6,888 bases of DNA from assembly GCA_034437315.1 (NCBI GenBank), contig DAOTUC010000367.1:1-6888 (forward strand). The letters run 5' to 3'. The translations under genes were made by a program, and so were the position numbers. Of this stretch, positions 4,933 to 6,888 are shown in pieces (positions within the stretch are counted from its first letter, which is position 1; each line of letters starts with the position of its first letter). The notes beneath the pieces are model-generated. The model saw only the letters and a list, made by a program, of their open reading frames with translations. It did no database searches and was not told the DNA's origin. The stretch comes from DSAR01 sp034437315. Its GTDB lineage: Bacteria > Chloroflexota > Anaerolineae > B4-G1.

Positions 4933-6540
4933 CTAATCGGGGTCATTGTCGGAGACCAGGCCATTGTAATCATCTTCCCAGCACTCGCAAGCGGTGCGCG
5001 TCTGTTCGCCCTTGACCATGGTCCCATCGTAGGGCATCACGTCTTTCTGGGCGGTCCATCCGGAGAGCGTCATCGGGAGCGGGCCGCTGCCGGCTGGTAT
5101 CCATTCACCGTTATAGCGCCGGGCGAAGTGGAGGTGTGTCGCTTCGGCCACGCCGCCCTCGCACGAGGGCCGCCCGATGCGCTCGCCCTGCTGGACGAAA
5201 GCGCCCGCCGGTACGCGCTCGTCGGCGTAGACGTGCAGGTACAGCAGCGTCCATCCGCTCTGCTCGAACCCATCCCCATCCAGGTCTACGATCACCACGC
5301 CGTTCTCGCTCCGCACGACCTTGCCCGCGGCGGCGGCCGTGGCCCACGATGCGGAGGGCGTGCAACCCAACATCCTCTCGCCAGGCACAAAATCCACCGC
5401 CGCCCAGGCGCTGCCGATCCCCCAGCCCTCGTGCGGCCCTCCCGTCAGATACCAGGTCTCCCCACCCTCCCAGGGTAGGCGCAACGCTGGCTGGGCCAGA
5501 TCCGGCGGGATCAGGGGCTCGACGGCGTAGGCGAAGGGGTTTCCAAACAAGCGGTTGTAGGTCGCCGGGAACCCTTCCGGCCCGATCAACGCCAGCCACG
5601 CTTCCTGATTTTGGGCCAGTTCCGCCAGGCAGTTTTGCACACCGGCGGTTCCGGGGTTGAGGGTGGGAGCGACGGCGACGCGCATCCCGTCATCGAGGCG
5701 CATTGTCGTGCGATTCCCGTACTTCCAACCATAATAACCGCCGTTGAGCCGGACGGCGGCCCAACTCAATTGTTGAAATAATCCCTCGTAGTAATCTTGG
5801 ACGTGACCGATGGGGTAGACGAGCGTCTCGACGGCCGGTTGGGACGCGGTCACCCAACCCGATTGCATCTCCAGCAAGGCGAGCAACACCCGAGGCCCCA
5901 CGCTGAAACGCTGGGCGACCAGTTGGACGATCTCCCCACCGGTCAGTGTGCGCCCTTCGACGCGCTCGGTGTAACTCGCCAGGTAACCGGCCTGATTGGC
6001 GACGAAGCCCGCCAGGTCGAAGTGGATGTAGGCCGGACCGTAGACCATCTCGCTGTCGGGTACGAGTTTGAGATCCGGGCCGATCTCCGAAGCGACGACG
6101 GGAATGACCAGCGTCTGACCGGCGCGGATGCTGTCGGCGCTGGCGAGGTCGTTGGCGGCGACGATTTCGTCGACCGTGCAGCCGAACACCAACGCAATCC
6201 ACCCCAGCGTCTGGCCCGATTGAACAACGTGGGATTCCAGGCCGTCGCCGTTGGTGAGGTTCACCGGCGTCGGGTTAGGCGTCGGCTCGCCGGTGTAGAA
6301 GCCGGGATAGGCGGGCGAGGGGGTGTTCGCTGGCGTGGGAGACACGACCTCCCCGGTCGGTTCCGCCGTCTGATGGGCCTCCTGATCGACCGCCGCGCTT
6401 TCCACGTCGAGCGTCACGGGAGAGGATGAGGCTGGCTCGGCGCGACGACAGGCGGACAATCCGTGGATTGCAGCGCCGATTGCGACGGCGCTCACGAGAA
6501 CGACGATGAACAATTGATAGGATAATCGTTTGATACTCAC
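4933..6540 (-). CDS. LysM and M23 peptidase lipoprotein
   Basis: A 535-aa exported cell-wall protein. A charged N-terminus and hydrophobic stretch end in the lipobox LSAC, with Cys31 as the lipidation site. After a Pro/Thr linker (59-95) comes a LysM domain (104-147), which binds peptidoglycan glycans. About 190-345 is a helical domain reminiscent of lytic transglycosylases, with LLALLEMQSGW, where Gln226 stands at the usual catalytic Glu. The C-terminal M23 metallopeptidase (about 365-490) has His370, Asp383 and the HLH motif (His469, His471), plus His436. The 13-residue step from the first His to the Asp resembles LasA and beta-lytic peptidases. The predicted role is cutting peptidoglycan peptide bridges. 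GTG 6540 is chosen because GGAG lies 7 nt upstream and the lipoprotein signal is then normal. ATG 6615 would add 25 residues and lies upstream of the predicted promoter. Confidence 0.88.
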   Translation of the reverse strand: MSIKRLSYQLFIVVLVSAVAIGAAIHGLSACRRAEPASSSPVTLDVESAAVDQEAHQTAEPTGEVVSPTPANTPSPAYPGFYTGEPTPNPTPVNLTNGDGLESHVVQSGQTLGWIALVFGCTVDEIVAANDLASADSIRAGQTLVIPVVASEIGPDLKLVPDSEMVYGPAYIHFDLAGFVANQAGYLASYTERVEGRTLTGGEIVQLVAQRFSVGPRVLLALLEMQSGWVTASQPAVETLVYPIGHVQDYYEGLFQQLSWAAVRLNGGYYGWKYGNRTTMRLDDGMRVAVAPTLNPGTAGVQNCLAELAQNQEAWLALIGPEGFPATYNRLFGNPFAYAVEPLIPPDLAQPALRLPWEGGETWYLTGGPHEGWGIGSAWAAVDFVPGERMLGCTPSASWATAAAAGKVVRSENGVVIVDLDGDGFEQSGWTLLYLHVYADERVPAGAFVQQGERIGRPSCEGGVAEATHLHFARRYNGEWIPAGSGPLPMTLSGWTAQKDVMPYDGTMVKGEQTRTACECWEDDYNGLVSDNDPD

Positions 6541-6547
6541 AGGTTTT

Positions 6548-6551
6548 CTCC
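6548..6551 (-). promoter_or_regulatory. Shine-Dalgarno site selecting GTG 6540
   Basis: GGAG on the minus strand ends 7 nt before GTG 6540. The other in-frame starts, ATG 6567 and ATG 6615, have no such site, so this decides the start of the lipoprotein. Confidence 0.65.
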
Positions 6552-6581
6552 AAAAAACAACCGCCATCAGGCAGCGTAAAA

Positions 6582-6610
6582 AGTCTACCAGAGATGGGAA
6601 AAAAGGGCAA
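6582..6610 (-). promoter_or_regulatory. Candidate promoter of the LysM/M23 gene
   Basis: On the minus strand TTGCCC (6605-6610) and TAGACT (6582-6587) are 17 bp apart. Each matches four of six consensus bases, and TGG before the -10 box gives an extended -10. Transcription would start near 6575, about 35 nt before GTG 6540. Confidence 0.45.
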
Positions 6611-6634
6611 GTCACCGCGTATTAGGTCACGCGG
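6611..6634. promoter_or_regulatory. Operator-like repeats upstream of the -35 box
   Basis: GTCAC occurs at 6611-6615 and 6626-6630, in direct orientation 15 bp apart. CCGCGT (6615-6620) and ACGCGG (6629-6634) form a perfect inverted repeat with an 8-bp spacer. They abut the predicted -35 box, where an activator or repressor could bind. No regulator is encoded nearby. Confidence 0.3.
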
Positions 6635-6687
6635 CGCGTTGAAACCTGTTCAAAGCCCAGCGCCCGGCCCAGACCGTCCCACGGGAT

Positions 6688-6733
6688 GGAGAGGGTCATC
6701 ACCTCCCTCTCCCCGCGCCTCAACGCCGAGGCG
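6688..6733. repeat. Two tandem perfect hairpins between lipoprotein gene and tRNA
   Basis: GGAGAGGG (6688-6695) pairs with 6705-6712 around a 9-nt loop. CGCCTC (6716-6721) pairs with 6728-6733 around a 6-nt loop. Both are perfect. Neither has an adjacent T-run on either strand except the T-tract already used by the terminator at 6741. The rest of the gene-free stretch 6541-6846 holds the promoter, the operator-like repeats and this terminator; I see no further gene in it. Confidence 0.45.
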
Positions 6734-6740
6734 TAGGCAT

Positions 6741-6785
6741 AAAAAAACCCCCTAATTATGCAATGAAACGCCAGTAAAAGGGGGG
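6741..6785 (-). terminator. Intrinsic terminator of the tRNA-Gln transcript
   Basis: On the minus strand CCCCCT (6779-6784 region) pairs with AGGGGG (6748-6753) and is followed at once by seven T (6741-6747). The loop is about 25 nt, longer than usual, and AT-rich, with some further pairing possible. It lies about 60 nt after the tRNA 3' end, in the right orientation. Confidence 0.7.
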
Positions 6786-6846
6786 CAAACCGTCGGGCTT
6801 GGGCGTTACCTTAAGCACATATTAGGGGAGTATTGAATTTTCCAGG

Positions 6847-6888
6847 CTGGGGGCGGAGGATTTGAACCCCCACATACGGAGTCAGAGT
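6847..6888 (-). tRNA. tRNA-Gln (anticodon CTG), 3' part, cut by window edge
   Basis: Read on the minus strand, the segments are: anticodon loop CTCTGAC (6881-6887) with anticodon CTG; 3' anticodon stem TCCGT (6876-6880); variable loop ATGT (6872-6875); T-arm GGGGG-TTCAAAT-CCTCC (6855-6871); acceptor strand GCCCCCA (6848-6854); and discriminator G (6847). Acceptor and discriminator fit tRNA-Gln, whose 5' end is usually UGGGG. The next bases are CCT, so CCA is not encoded and must be added after transcription. The 5' half lies outside the window. Confidence 0.88.

Noticed and set aside
6541..6615. 25-residue N-terminal extension of the lipoprotein from ATG 6615
   Set aside because: It would place a second hydrophobic stretch before the signal peptide, lacks a Shine-Dalgarno site and lies upstream of the predicted promoter; GTG 6540 fits better.

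Overview
The window most likely comes from a member of the phylum Chloroflexota (Anaerolineae- or Caldilineae-like), probably an uncultured or metagenomic lineage. This rests on recognised protein style, not on a search: long Pro/Thr linkers in surface proteins, an SH3b protein on an N-terminal membrane anchor, a LysM plus M23 lipoprotein, a FnIII-like plus DUF11-like protein ending in a WLPLVLR-type motif, and a HypE-like AIR-synthase protein of a kind common there. Genes are GC-rich; the three intergenic stretches are clearly more AT-rich.

Layout. Positions 1-290 hold no gene. They contain a nested inverted repeat (1-89) and two weak candidate promoters, one in each direction. Two + strand genes follow: a HypE/PurM-like ATP-binding protein without the HypE C-terminal cysteine (291-1409), then a large secreted protein (1442-3682) with a DUF5107-like beta-sandwich, a FnIII-like module, a DUF11-like repeat and a C-terminal WLPLVLR motif. 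This gene carries a perfect 12-bp inverted repeat (3457-3497). It runs convergently, with a 14-nt gap, into a minus-strand membrane-anchored SH3b protein (3697-4659).

The SH3b gene has an unusual upstream region. A strong sigma70-type promoter (4854-4881, minus) precedes a leader of about 190 nt. In that leader 58 bases fold into a mismatch-free three-way junction (4768-4825), and two mutually exclusive hairpins sit next to the ribosome-binding site. I cannot assign this leader to a known RNA class, and it is the best candidate here for something undescribed. Further right, also on the minus strand, is a LysM/M23 peptidase lipoprotein (4933-6540) with its own promoter, Shine-Dalgarno site and operator-like repeats. 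The window ends with the 3' part of a tRNA-Gln(CTG) on the minus strand, followed by a good intrinsic terminator.

How the genes fit together. The two minus-strand proteins are both envelope-facing and probably act at the cell wall: SH3b and LysM are wall-binding modules and M23 cuts peptide cross-links. The DUF5107/FnIII/DUF11 protein is also exported. The HypE-like protein is cytosolic and shares a transcript at most by position; nothing in the sequence ties its function to its neighbour. I see no mobile element, CRISPR array or defence system, and most of the window is ordinary housekeeping and surface-protein content.
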